From Perilla frutescens (taxonomy: Eukaryota; Streptophyta; Magnoliopsida; Lamiales; Lamiaceae): 64,000 bases of DNA. Each line of letters starts with the position of its first letter. The stretch's first letter is position 1. Shown in pieces: positions 1 through 11,500 of this stretch. The translations under genes and the position numbers were made by a program. The DNA is taken from contig BRKX01000010.1 in assembly GCA_026008535.1 (NCBI GenBank), forward strand, positions 3,919,001-3,983,000, read 5' to 3'. Under the pieces are notes generated by a model that was not told the DNA's origin, searched no databases, and was given only the letters and a program-made list of their open reading frames with translations.

Positions 1-1090
1 TGTTTAATAACATCCTTATAGGTTATAATTAATTTTTATTTTAATAGTTAAACCATAAATTTGATAGTCAATCACAGAAAGTATAACGTGAAACTGCCAA
101 TATTCATCCATCTATCTATATCTATAAATAGAGTAATGTTATATTGGGCACATCATGTGAGCATGCTAATATTCATTCATCCATCTATATATATAAATAG
201 AGAAATGGTATGCTAGGCGCATCATGTGAGCGATGGTGATGTGGTCATACCCGATCCTCCTGATGGTATGCCCAATAGGCATTTGGAATTTGGGGCCCAT
301 TTTTTTTTAATAGGTGTATGTTAGTTTCGGGGCCCAAAATTACAAAATAAAAATAAAAGTTGAAGCAAGGCTCGAGAAAGATATTCATGGGGCAAATTTC
401 ATATTACTTCTGTGTATTTTTCCAAAAAATAAAAAAACTATGTGTTATATAAATAGTCTATAAAACCTTCCTCTATTATGTATAATTCATTTTGCTTTAG
501 TTTAATTATACATTTTTTAATTTGGGTTTATAATATTTTTTAGTATTTCGATCATTTTCAGGTTTTTAGTAATTAATAATTGATTATAATTGTTGATTGT
601 TTAATAACATCCTTTAGGTTATAATTAATTTTTATTTTAATAGTTAAAACCATAAATTTGATAGTCAATCACAGAAAGTATAACATGAAATTGCTAATAT
701 TCATCCATCTATCTATATTTATAAAATAGAGAAAAATGTTATGGTGGGCGCATCATGTGAGCACGATAATATTCATCCATCTATCTATATCTATAAATAG
801 AGAAATGTTATGCTAGACGCATCATGTGAGCGATGCTGATGTGGACAAACCCGGTCTTGATGGTATGTCCAATTGGCATTTGATTAGCGCCCCAAATTTT
901 TCGGAACCCAATTTTTTTTAATAGGCATGTGTAAGTTTGCCCAAAATTACAAAATAAAAATAAAAGTTGAAGCAAAGCTGGAGACAGAGATTCATGGGAC
1001 AAATTTCATATTACTCTTCTCTGTGTTTTCCCTAAAAAAAAATCCTTTTGTTAAATAAATAATCTAGAACCTCCATCTATTATGTATAAT
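1..1090. repeat. 597-bp tandem duplication, about 1.8 copies
   Basis: The sequence starting at 1 (TGTTTAATAACATCC) starts again at 598 and can be followed, with scattered differences, to about 1090. Inside each unit a segment of about 65-70 bp containing ATTCATCCATCTATCTATA and GCATCATGTGAGC is itself repeated (near 97 and 164, and near 695 and 767). No coding potential is evident; short open frames here have no recognisable content. The first copy may continue beyond the left edge. Confidence 0.85.
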
Positions 1091-1500
1091 TCATAAAAAA
1101 AAAAAACCTATTTTGGAGAGAGTGAATTACAATTGCTAAAAAAAAGAATGTATAATTCTTATTTTTACAATTTTTGTATTAGACTACTCACACTCACGAT
1201 CCCCACGATCGATCAACATAAGCGAAAAAAAAAAATATTAAAAAAAGATTGGGTTGGCCAATCGATTGAAGAATCGGTTGGTCAACCAACCGGTTGATCG
1301 ATCCATGCTCACCAATTCTCTTGCCATGTGTCTTGCCACATGGCATCATTTCATTAGTCAATCATATTTTTATTGGATAAAATTTTATATTATTATTATT
1401 TTGGATAATAATGTATTAAAAAATATAAAAATTATATCATAATTCATATTTTTTCATTGTCTATAAAATGAGCTTATTTTTTTACATATTTTGAATCATA
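1091..1500. other. Gene-free AT-rich stretch with a short palindrome
   Basis: No gene is seen. The only structure is a cluster of short inverted repeats around 1255-1300, including a perfect 7-bp-armed hairpin (GGTTGGTCAACCAACC at 1276-1291). Confidence 0.6.
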
Positions 1501-1964
1501 TTCCGTCCGTCCCGATTATATAGTCCATTTTCTACTCGCACGTAAATTAAAAATATTTATGAAAACAAGAAACAAAAGCTAAATTTCCAACTTTAACCTT
1601 ATTTAATGAAAATTAATAAAACTCATATTTTATCTCAACTTTAATGTATTAATTTTTTGAAATAAAGAAAATATACAATTAATGAAGTGCAAATACAATG
1701 AATATCAATAGAATTGATCAAATTCAAGTACATGCAAATTAATTAAGTTGGTCAATTTTAATTAATGTTTCTCTTTTTTTGAAAAAATAACATTTAAATT
1801 TATAACTTTCACAAACTTAAATGTTTAATTTTTTTAATTTACAAAATCTAATAAGGGTATAATTGTACATTCCTATTAAAAATAACACTATTTATAGTAA
1901 TGGGACTATATAATCGGGACACCTCAATATAGAAACGTGGACTATATAATCGGGACGGAGGGAG
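1501..1964. mobile_element. Stowaway/Tc1-mariner-type MITE
   Basis: The left end starts TTCCGTCCGTCCCGATTATA and the right end finishes with the inverted equivalent, ...CGGGACGGAGGGAG. TA dinucleotides at 1499-1500 and 1965-1966 are the likely target duplication. Termini of the CTCCCTCCGTCCC type flanked by TA are the hallmark of plant Stowaway-like elements mobilised by mariner transposases. The interior of about 460 bp is AT-rich and noncoding. An extra copy of the terminal motif lies just inside the right end (about 1900-1920), so the end may be internally duplicated. Confidence 0.85.
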
Positions 1965-2010
1965 TACTAAAAAATCATCAATTCTCACTCATTTTCTCTC
2001 ATTTGAAATT

Positions 2011-2232
2011 ATGGATCCAAATGATCCAAATTATTTTTCAAATTCCCAAATTCCAAACACCCAAAATTATCAATATTATCAAAACTCACATTTTTCTCCA
2101 AATCTCAACCAAAATCCAATTTATGAAGAAGTCCAGCCATCACAAAATATCTCCCGCAATTTATTTCAAGATGTGCAACAGACAACCACAAATCAAAAGA
2201 CACCAAAAAATGATTTAATTGAGCATATATGA
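2011..2232 (+). pseudogene. Short fragment resembling the N-terminus of a transposon-associated protein
   Basis: A 73-codon frame starts MDPNDPNYF and is rich in Asn, Gln, Pro and Tyr. This composition resembles the N-terminal tails of plant PIF/Harbinger-associated Myb/SANT-like or NAM-associated proteins, many of which begin MDP followed by N/Q-rich sequence. No folded domain follows and the frame stops at 2232, so at most this is a truncated first exon. The assignment rests on composition only and is weak. Confidence 0.25.
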
Positions 2233-2633
2233 CAAAAATTCGGCACTAGTAATTAAATATGTAGTTTACACATTCTTGGATTGTATTGTCTTTTGTCTGT
2301 CTCTTTAATATTTGTATTTCAACTATTGTGATCTTCGCATCATTATTGAGTTTATTGTTTAATTTAAGTGTATGAGGAATATATTATTATTATTGTAATT
2401 AATTATTTAAAATATAAAATAATTTATTAACTTTAAAATATAATAAAAAATAATTATTATTAATAGATATTAATAAAGAATCAAATAAAACAATTTTTTT
2501 TTGGATTGGAGAGGATTGTTGATAAAGTTGAAAGATTGTGGTTTTAGATTGTTGAGTTAATTGTGTAGGTGGAGGAGAGAGAAATGATTATTTTATTGAT
2601 AGATTGGGTTGGTGGGGATTGTGAATGCAAATG
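2233..2633. other. Gene-free AT-rich spacer
   Basis: No coding region or recognisable repeat is seen. It separates the short fragment before it from the MITE that starts near 2634. Confidence 0.5.
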
Positions 2634-3008
2634 AAATCCTCTACCCCACTTTTCTCTATCCCATTTGGTGTTTCATTTTGATTTTTATTCGATTTTAATC
2701 AATTTTTTTCTTCAATTTCAATTTGTTATGGCTTAGTTTAATTTTATAATTATTATTTAGGGTTCATTCCACCCAATTAGGGTTTATATTTATTTTTTAA
2801 TATTTATTTCTTATTTTTTAGTTAATATAATTGATTAATATGGTTGATTATTCCAAAAGTAGGGTATATAATTTTTTTAAAAAATTAATTTTTAGCAATA
2901 AATGTTGATTATGATTTGTAATACTATAATAAAATTTATTTTAGTAATAAATATTTTTAAAATATTAAATTTCATAGTGGGACATGAAAAATGGACTAGA
3001 GGATTTTA
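2634..3008 (+). mobile_element. MITE of a local family, copy A
   Basis: About 375 bp, nearly the same as 49170-49541 (same orientation) and 57851-58240 (inverted). The ends are imperfect inverted repeats built on AAATCCTCTA, and the core contains GGTTCATTCCACCCAATTAG. There is no coding content. Size, inverted ends and multiple copies fit a non-autonomous DNA transposon. The superfamily is not settled from the ends; a Tourist/Harbinger-type origin is a guess. Confidence 0.7.
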
Positions 3009-3079
3009 TCCCTTGTGAATGGGGGTAGTCTTATTTTTTAAATATAATCAATTTTTTAAAATAGTAATTGATAAAACAA

Positions 3080-3430
3080 GTCTAAATTCTAATGTTGGAG
3101 TCGACTAGTAGTGGAAGAGTTGGTAAGGCTTCACCATCGTCATCAAATACAATCCTAGTATTTATAAGTATGTTCACATTTGTAACAATATTCATAAGAG
3201 TTGTTAAAGGTTTGCCATCCTCATCAAATACAATCCTAGTATTTCTCTTCCCGGAAATGGCGGAGAAGTTGTATTGCCTGCAAACGGGTGAACTAGGCCT
3301 GGGAGAATTGTCCAGTCTCGACCTATTTGGGATGGTGGTTTTGTTCAGTTGATCTTGGAAGTGTAGATGCAATTGTTGTGATTGCTGATGAACTCGTACT
3401 TGCTGTAGTTGCTCCTCTTGCTGATCTAAA
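3080..3430 (-). pseudogene. Unrecognised coding fragment with a duplicated segment
   Basis: The minus strand is open across this stretch and reads Gln-rich sequence followed by NTRIVFDEDGKPLTTL and then, about 80 bp later, NTRIVFDDDGEALPTL. At the DNA level a segment of about 48 bp is directly repeated (near 3125-3175 and 3205-3255). I do not recognise the protein with confidence. The duplicated motif vaguely recalls C-terminal tails of some DEAD-box helicases, but no helicase motif is present. It lies on the same strand directly beyond the PSRP1 fragment, so it may belong to the same captured or rearranged block. Confidence 0.35.
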
Positions 3431-3463
3431 CATGGATAACACGAGTAACTAAATGAAGCATAC

Positions 3464-3984
3464 CAGTTTCTTCATTACGAAGGCCATAGAAGTCATGATC
3501 GAGATTTTCAAGCTGCTCGACTGCCTCACTAACAGTAAGAGGTGGCATATCAAAGTACTTGGTACGAACAATCTGGACACAAGGCAATGCAAGTCACACG
3601 AGATCTTGTGGGCGATCACAAGTTTAGAGAAGCAACCAAGATTAGATAAGTTTATGAATATCTTAAATCAAATTCCATGCCAGAATTCAAACATGGTTCC
3701 AGATATACAGCAATGGGGAAAAGCATTTAAACTAACAATGAGGTGATGAACAATATAGACATGAAGGACTGCAAATAGTCAATGCAAAACAGGGAAAATA
3801 TACATATTCACAAAGTAGAGGGAGAAAGACAACCTCATTGATCGCGGTCTCTTCCTGTTCGTCTCCTTCAGTCGGAACTTCCACAGTAACCGTATCCTCC
3901 TCAGGGAATTGCCTCAATATCCTCAGCAACCATGAATGCACCAGGGTCCCTCACCTTCAGCCTGTCGAAGCTCTTCATCACTGA
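3464..3984 (-). pseudogene. Fragment of plastid ribosome-hibernation factor PSRP1, with a retained intron
   Basis: Minus-strand reading gives MKSFDRLKVRDPGAF near 3980-3935, then a Glu-rich linker ending INE at 3834. A GT..AG intron follows (3833-3573), then IVRTKYFDMPPLTVSEAVEQ and DHDFYGLRNEETG down to 3464, where a GT donor follows. This order is the C-terminal half of PSRP1/long HPF, the chloroplast protein that binds the 30S ribosome and promotes hibernation. The linker carries a 1-bp frameshift (CCC run near 3928). The N-terminal S30AE domain and the last exon are missing. Because the intron is kept, it came from genomic DNA and not from mRNA. It directly follows a gypsy protease relic on the same strand. 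Confidence 0.8.
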
Positions 3985-4023
3985 CAGAAATAAACTGTCA
4001 TTGCTTCTATCTCAACCTTTGTT

Positions 4024-5110
4024 CCAGCAACATTGGCGGTAAAGGTCATTCTGTCCTAATCTAACTTGATTGGGGTACATGATTTCAACCAGTCACCTTC
4101 CAAAATCAAATCATATCCCTCAGTAGCCAATACTCTAGGAGAATAAGTGAAGTGGTGATATTGCATTGTCCATTTGAAGTTATTAACTCTGCTAGTGCTC
4201 ATCATCCTGTTTCCATTAGCTACTTTGACCATCAATGGCCTGGCATTTTCCAAACTGCACCCTAAGCTTTTGTTAGTGGCTTCTTCAATGAAGCTCAAGG
4301 TGCTGCCTAAATCAATCAAGATATTGATCTTACTCTTCCCAACAACACCAATTAACTTCATAGTTGTTTCCCTTGAGATAGCACTCAAGGTAATCCGCAC
4401 TTCCTCAATAGGGATCTCGGGTATTCCCTCTCCTCCTAGGAGGCTAGGACTTCATCAATACTATGGAAGTAAGAGTACTCCTCCTCCTCCTCCTCCTCCT
4501 CCTCCTCCTCCTCCTCAGTCATTATCGCATAGGAAATTATTGTTTGCATCTATGCTCAACTGTAAAAGGATTATCACAATTATAGCACAATCCCTGATCT
4601 TTTTGTTATCTCAGCTGCAGTCAGTAATTTAACAGGTGGTTTGCTAGGGTTGTGTTGGCCCTTGGTATTGATTCCCTGCTATTGGAATTTCCTGTCTCAT
4701 AATTTTGGAAAGTAGTACCAGACATTTGTGTAGGCATAGTTGTGCCCCTAAGTTTTCTTGTTAGAGCTTCTGTGGAATGGAGCTGATCTTGGCCCAACTC
4801 AATTGTTTGTCGCAATGTTGTTGGTTTAAACATTCTGATGGCAGCCTGCAACTCTTCACTTAGGCCACTAACAAAGCTAGCCATAAAATATTCCTGAGAA
4901 AAATTACCCCCCTTGAATAACATGTAGGACATTAGTTCTTCAAATTTGTCTACATAATCTGAATAAGATCCAGCATATTTAGGCTTATTAAACTCAACAA
5001 TGACCCTGGCCTCCTTCAACTCTTCAAACCTTGCTGAAACTAATTCCAAGAACAGATCCCAAGACAACTCTACCTCCTTACAGAACACAGAAACCACATC
5101 AATATGAATA
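4024..5110 (-). pseudogene. Ty3/gypsy gag-protease relic
   Basis: On the minus strand, 5110-4621 encodes a Retrotrans_gag-type domain (motifs FEELKEARVIVEFNKPKYAG and FVSGLSEELQ). It is followed near 4600-4540 by a CCHC zinc knuckle (CYNCDNPF...EHRC) and at 4400-4056 by an aspartic-protease fold (ILIDLGSTLSFI, then a GYDLILEGDWL stretch). This is the gag-NC-PR order of plant Ty3 elements. Reverse transcriptase, RNase H and integrase are absent, and frame breaks separate the domains. The catalytic DSG/DTG triad reads DLG. A (TCC)n tract lies at about 4472-4515 between the knuckle and the protease. The relic ends against the PSRP1 fragment near 4000. Confidence 0.85.
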
Positions 5111-5230
5111 ATAATTAAGAACCTAGAGTATAACACAGCACCCCATGCATTAGATAATAGATAAAACAAGTCTAAAATCTTAGACGATATATATATATAT
5201 ATATATACATAAATTAAGAACATAGAGTAG

Positions 5231-5780
5231 ATAACTTGTCTTCTTCAGAAAGAGAGCTTGAGTCGTTCGCGTTAGTTCCTATTCAGACGCTTCTTCAGAA
5301 AGCTGAGTCGCAGTGGCTTGAAGGTGAAGTATGGCGATAGTGGTCTCCTAATTCTTCGATGCCGCTTCAGAGTCGCCGTCGCTTGAGAAACTGAACAACT
5401 TTCAGGGGCACTATCTTTGTCATCTGAACAAGTTTCGTGGGAGTCAGGTTTAAACCTCCAGCCGTCAACGACGTTGTTAAAAAGCATTGCTTGAACAGTC
5501 TTGACAACACCGGATGAGGGGCGGAGAAGAAGCCTCCACCGCTTTGTCAAGTGAAACGAACATATAGAATTCGGCGTGCATCTAAATAAATTATCCAACA
5601 ATCAGAGACAGACAGAGAGAAAATACATGCATATTGATTGACTGATATAGAGTAATTAATTAACCTGAGCACGTTTATTGATTTTCTCAATAACAATTTC
5701 GCATCTTGGAACCATATGTCGTTCATAAAATTCACTTTGCACCATTTTCGCGCTGCACCATTCTAGCATAAAACGTGTTA
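5231..5780 (-). pseudogene. Unidentified host-gene-like exon fragments
   Basis: Two exon-like pieces can be seen on the minus strand. The first, near 5745-5665, encodes MVQSEFYERHMVPRC and ends in CAG followed by GT. The second starts near 5582 after a TTTATTTAG acceptor and runs as an open frame rich in Arg, Lys and Ser to about 5272. I do not recognise the family. Codon use and splice signals look like a plant gene, but no complete reading can be built. It may be captured debris like the PSRP1 block next to it, or the broken 5' end of a local gene. Confidence 0.35.
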
Positions 5781-6460
5781 TAGAAGAAAATCTAAGCGCA
5801 ATTAATGCAAGGAGATAAGCAGGTGTGTCGGAAAAAAAAAATACTAATATTACTATTAGGCTTTTTCACAAGCAGGCAGTATCTGGAAATCGATTACTGA
5901 ATGTGAAATAACAATAGAATTAGCTGGGTTTTATGTGTAGTACTGAAATAATAACCGATTTACTCATTGATATAGGTCTTGAGAACACGACAACTGCGAC
6001 ATTGGGTTTAGTAAGCGTGAATATGAAACCTCAGATTTTGGGTTCTGAGAGAGAAAATAATCTGGCAATGCGCATTGCCATTGACGAATCCTAATTTTGC
6101 TGCGGAGGAAGAAAGCAGCAACTTTCAATTTCTAACGAGAATTCCACCGACCCCTTTTCTTCACTGTTTTCATGCCGAGAAAGAACAAATATTTTACTAA
6201 ATCTATTCAATTTTGACCTAATACCAACTCTTTTAGATTGTAATTCTTTTTTCTTTGGACAAAAAATCATTTAATTCCTAAGAAAATTTTTCAGTTGGCT
6301 TTATTAGTTTTCCTTATGTAAGAAAGGGGAAAAAAATGCTTTTTTTTTCTAACTCACACACAGGAAAAAATTCGATAAAAAAACATTATTTCTTATTAAC
6401 AATTGATAGGTTCGATTTAAACAAAACGAAATAAAAGAAGGTTATGTATGAAATTTTACG
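5781..6460. other. Gene-free stretch
   Basis: No coding region with recognisable content. The part near 5990-6180 is less AT-rich and could be the 5' leader or promoter of the fragmentary minus-strand gene at 5231-5780, but no clear TATA box or start can be assigned. Confidence 0.4.
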
Positions 6461-6807
6461 TAATAGGACACTAGCGACTGTCATATTATTCATTTATTTT
6501 TTGAAAACTAGCAACTGTCCTATTACGAAATTAAATAGGACATTTTAGATTCTTAGGTATGATAATTTACTTAATATGTTAGTTAGAACTTAGAACTGCC
6601 TCATTAAGTAATCTAATAGACAAAAAAGGGCATCTAGTTATGAAATTTTGGTAATAAGACACTTACTTTTGTCCTATCACAGTATCTAAAAGTTTGAAAA
6701 TTTTTGTAATAAGACATTTATGACTGTCTTATTAAACTTTCTAATATGACATTCTGTACGCCTGATATAAATTTTTGTTACAAGACACTTATTACTGTCC
6801 TATAAAA
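6461..6807. repeat. Four diverged copies of a hairpin motif
   Basis: A motif of about 28 bp with inverted ends (TAATARGACA...TGTCYTATTA) occurs at 6461-6490, 6652-6679, 6708-6734 and 6778-6807. A half copy lies at 6508-6525. The spacer between the arms is ACTTAYTACT-like. The copies lie in a noncoding stretch of about 350 bp. Their function is unknown. Confidence 0.6.
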
Positions 6808-6943
6808 CCCCCTATAAGGAGTGTTGTAAAAAAAATAATTAACATTGAGTGTTGTAATTATAAGTTTATAATAATTGGTGGGTGCAATTTAACTTTGCTT
6901 TTCACCTCAATGAGGATCTGGGGTGGTGGGAAATGATCTTACC

Positions 6944-7079
6944 TACAGTATGAGGCACTACCTCATTTGTCACAATATCTCAATTGGGACACTTTCATGT
7001 GTCCCAATAGATCTATTGTGATACATGGAAGTTTCTCAATGTAGATATTGTGACAGATGAAGTAGTGCCTCATACTGTG
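6944..7079. repeat. Small foldback element with two nested hairpins
   Basis: Arms of about 35 bp at 6945-6980 and 7044-7078 are near-perfect inverted repeats (shared core CAGTATGAGGCACTAC). Between them lies a second perfect hairpin, TTGGGACAC at 6984-6992 with its complement at 6999-7007. The size of about 135 bp and the symmetric structure fit a short foldback MITE or the DNA of a small hairpin RNA. Confidence 0.65.
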
Positions 7080-7353
7080 GCTAAGAATATTCCTGGGTGG
7101 CCAAGAAGACGGTCCCGCAATTCGGACTGTTGGGACTGCACTGTGAGAAATGGTCGATTGATCATTTTAGACCAATTTCAGTAAATTGATATTCTTTTGT
7201 ATAAAAATATAAATTTTCAAAATATAGTAAGAGCAACTTCAATAGTCCCTAATATGTTGATGTGGCATCCAATATTCCTCCCATGCAGGTATATTGACTA
7301 TAAGGTTAATTGCCATAAAATTTATGATATTTGAATGAATTTGTAATTTAAAC
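7080..7353. other. Spacer before the hAT element
   Basis: No gene is seen. The last 8 bp (ATTTAAAC, 7346-7353) are the left target-site duplicate of the hAT element and are repeated at 13806-13813. Confidence 0.7.
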
Positions 7354-8594
7354 CAGTGTTGTAGAATACGGGCTAGGCGGCCGCCTAGACAGTGCCTAGG
7401 CACTCGGCGGCCCCTAGCCGCCCCGTATTCCCTATATGCGGCCATGTTATACGCCAGCTCCGCCTAGACGGGTCTAGGCGCCTCTAGGCGCCGACTAATC
7501 GCCAAAAACCGTCTAGTCGCTTTTTTTTTATGTTATTAGATTTTTAGGTTTTATTTCCTAATATTCCTAAATCCTAATACACTAATCAAAAATTTAAAAA
7601 TGGTTGAAAGTAAAGACGTGAGAGGGCCTGAGAGAGACCGAGAGAAATGCGAGAAACTCTCAAACTCAGTAGTCGACGCGACGGTGAATCATCCATCAGA
7701 CCATCGCTGCACTATAACTCCCACCGCCGGGCGCCGATGACGACGAGTCGATGAGCTCTAAGCCTCTAACTGCCGCTGGAGGTATTTATCTTCTTTCATG
7801 TATTGCTTATTAGGTTTAGCCGCTTAGGGTTAGGGACTTGGGTTCAATGATGGATTAATGTAGAAATTTCATATTTTAGTTCTTTTAAATTTTAAGTTTT
7901 AAAATGAGAAAGCCATTATCAGATTATTCATGAGTCGTGACAGCATTGAGTCCACGGTATTCACTATTCAATAGCTGCCATGTCGTAGTCGTAGGGAATA
8001 GCAGCCTCTTCTTGTGTAGCTACGACAATATTTGATAATTTGATAATTAATTAGAATAATGCAAGCTAGATAGATTATTGTAGTTAATTTTGTGAATTAA
8101 GGTAATATATGACGAAGAAGGTTTTTGATAGGCAATAGCAGCTCTTCAGAAATTCTCTTTTCATGTGTAAATTATAATTGGTATTATAGTAATTAGTTAA
8201 TTACTAATTAGTAATTAGTAGTATAATAATAGTGTATTTGTTGGAATAATGAGTTTTCTAAATAGTGAGTTTTGTAAAACTTTCGAATAATGAGTTTTGT
8301 CAATAGCAAGGCTTTAGGAATATATATAATTGTTTGTATTTTCTTGGTATTTGCTAATTACTAACTGTACAACTTTCGAATAAAGTTATATAAATAACAG
8401 GGCTTTAGGAATATATATAATTGCTGGTATTTGCTTCGAATAATCAGTTTTGGGATATAGGAATATATAATCTGTATAACTTTTGAATTATTTATGCATG
8501 GGTTGTCATTTGCTTATTTGGTAATTTGTAATGATCCTTTTTTTTCCTATATTGACTTATGTTTATATATTATACTTTGTAAAGGATACTTGAA

Positions 8595-11500
8595 ATGGAA
8601 AGTTCAAGTATCGCCTCAGCTACTCAATCTTCTGAAGCGGCGCTTAAACGAAAATCAAATGATATTGGATGGAATTATGGCCACTTAGTTGATGCCAATA
8701 ATTTGTATAAAGTCCAGTGCATCAAGTGTGGGAAGAAAATTTCTGGAGGCCGGGGTTTATAGAATTAAAGAGCACATTGCACATATTAAAGGAAATGTTG
8801 CTTCTTGTACAAAAGCTTCGAAAGAAGATCAAGAACTTTGCAGAAATGCGATGAATGAAGCTAAGTTGAGGAAAAAAAAGAAGAATGATAAAGGAGAAGA
8901 ACTGAGATCACAGGTTAATATTCACAATGTCTCTCCCGAAGAAGTTATTGATATTGATCAATTGCAAGAATCTTTCGGGTCTATGAAATCACCGCGTAAT
9001 CTTGGCCCTATGGATAAGTTTGAAAGTTCTATATCTCCTGATGTTTCTTTGAGTTCAGGAATGAGCAAACTACGGGAACAAAACATCAATGATGTACTTT
9101 TCAAATAAAGATCGGATGCTGCGAAAGAGTACATATATAGATGGGCTTATGAAGCGGGTATTTCATTTAACTGTATGGAGTTGGATAGTTTCAAGTTGAT
9201 GGTGGAGGTGATTGGTCAATTTGGACCAGGTCTTGACGGAACCATTTTTGAAGAAAGAGCTTGATAGAACTAAAACTTTGCTGAAGAAACATGAAGAATA
9301 ATGGAAATTAAATGGATGTTCTATTATGACAGATGCATGGAGTGATAGAAAGCGAAGAAGTATCATGAACTTGTGTGTCAATTCTTGTTTGGGCACTGTT
9401 TTCCTTTCTTCTAAGGAATTTTCAGATATTGCACACACAAGCGAAGTAGTTTTTGAGTATGTTGATCAATGCATTGAAGAAGTTAGGCCAGACAATGTGA
9501 TCCAAATTGTAACTGATAATGCACCCAACAATATGGGGGCTGCAAAGTTTTTGAAGGAGAAGAGGCCAAACATCTTTTGGACTTTATGTGCTGCTCATAC
9601 CATAGATCTTATGCTTGAGAGCATTGCAAAACAATCAAAGTTCAAGAAAATCATTCATCAAGCAAAAGCCTTGACAGTCTTCCTTTATGCACATCACCAA
9701 GTATTGGCGTTGATGAGATCATATACTGTAGTGCCCCGAACCTTTTTGTATATAATTAATTGTAATCATAGACTATGGGAGTCGCGTCATTTTAAAATTT
9801 CCGTAATTCGGTGGTTTAACCGAACTTGCAATGTGTCGTATCGATGAGAATCGAAATATATTTTAATATGAGTATTAATCGATTTATCGATTTGTGTCAC
9901 TTGGCGTATTTAAAATATTTAAGAAAATGTGTTTAATCTATGGTTTTAAAATCAATGAATTATTTCTTCCGTTTTGGTCCAATTTGGGATTTTTCCGGAG
10001 ACGGAAAATATCACGATAACCGAACAACCGGTATTTAAATCCGGTATTTTGCCTAGTCAACTCCCAAGTCATGGGAGGCCATACCTCCCATCACTTTTCC
10101 CCATGCCTCCCACGTTTCCCCCTTTCCCAAATAGCAAATGGAAATTTCTTCTTCACCATTCTTCTTCATTTCTTCCATTCACTTCTTCATTTTCCACACA
10201 AATTTTTGAGAGTAAGTAAGGCAAGGACTTCAAGTTGCAGCCATAATCAAAGCTTCATCCAACCATCTTCAACCTCCTAAAGCTTCTCTCCATTGTTGTA
10301 CAAAGGTATTTTCGAAAATGATGATATATTTAAGCTTAAGAATTATATGTGTGGATTTTGGTGTTTCAAATGATGTTTAATGATTTAGAAATGAATTGGT
10401 TATGTGCAAGCATGTTAGTTGAGTTTTGAGATGTGTTTTGATGTGGTAAAAGCTTCTGTATCGAGTATGATAATTGTTATGGAGCTTTGTTTAAGTTCGC
10501 GCATTCGCGCGCGCGGGTCGACAGTTTTGCCACCCTTCGGTAAAACGAGCATAACTCCCTCGTTTTATGTCGGATTGAGACACCGTAAATTTTTCCGGAA
10601 ACTAGACTTCATTGGCTTTCCAATGGTATAGGTCTAAATCTCTAATTATTTCTGAGTAAATTATGAAAAATCTGCAAAGTTGGGTCATGTTTCGGGTTTC
10701 AGAAATTCTGGCAGTTTTATCACCTTCTAGTAAAACGGTCATAACTTTTTCGTTAGTTATCGTATGGAGTCACCGAAAAGTGTTCCGGAAACTAGACTTA
10801 AGTGAATTTCTAATGGTATAGGGCCCAGCCCCTAATTCTTCCTGAGTAAAGTTTGATAAATCATCAAAGTCAGTTGTTGTGCAGATTGCTCAACAAATTT
10901 TCAATTTTCAAATCGCCCTTGTTCGAAATCAGTTTTAAAATGATCTTTTAACTCCTTGGATGATGCTAAGGAGTGTCCTTATCAGTTAGTAGCTAGGGTT
11001 GTGAGGAACCTTGAGCTAAGATCGATTTTAACGATGGATTTAAACTGTGTCATTTAAAATCGCACGCCAAGTGTTTGATTTATGCTCGAATGAGATAATG
11101 TGTTTTAAAAAGGGTCTTTTTATTTTAATAAACTCCCATAGGACTATGATGTGATCGATTCTCATTTATGTGAAACTATGTAATTGCGAGAGTCTTGACC
11201 TCGTGGAGGTTCTAAGATGAATTTTGATATATGTAGATCATTTGCCGTAAGACGTAATCATTGTGGTATTACTCAATTCCGTAGAAACTGAAAAGCTTCG
11301 ACTATTATAGTCAAAAGGTGGGCGTATACTATCTTTCTCAAAATGCTATGTTTGAGTTATTAAGCTCATTTTGAATCAAATGTGCATATATGATTATCTG
11401 TGTAAAATGATTCGTTCTGCTTGCTGTGGTTGTCGGAGTCTCATATATCAGCGCTGTGTCAATGTGAGTAGCTACAGTCTTGCTTGGTTTGAGTCGCACC

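Noticed and set aside
4174..4632. Plus-strand open frame with a polyproline run
   Set aside because: It is the antisense of the gypsy protease relic; the polyproline comes from the (TCC)n tract.
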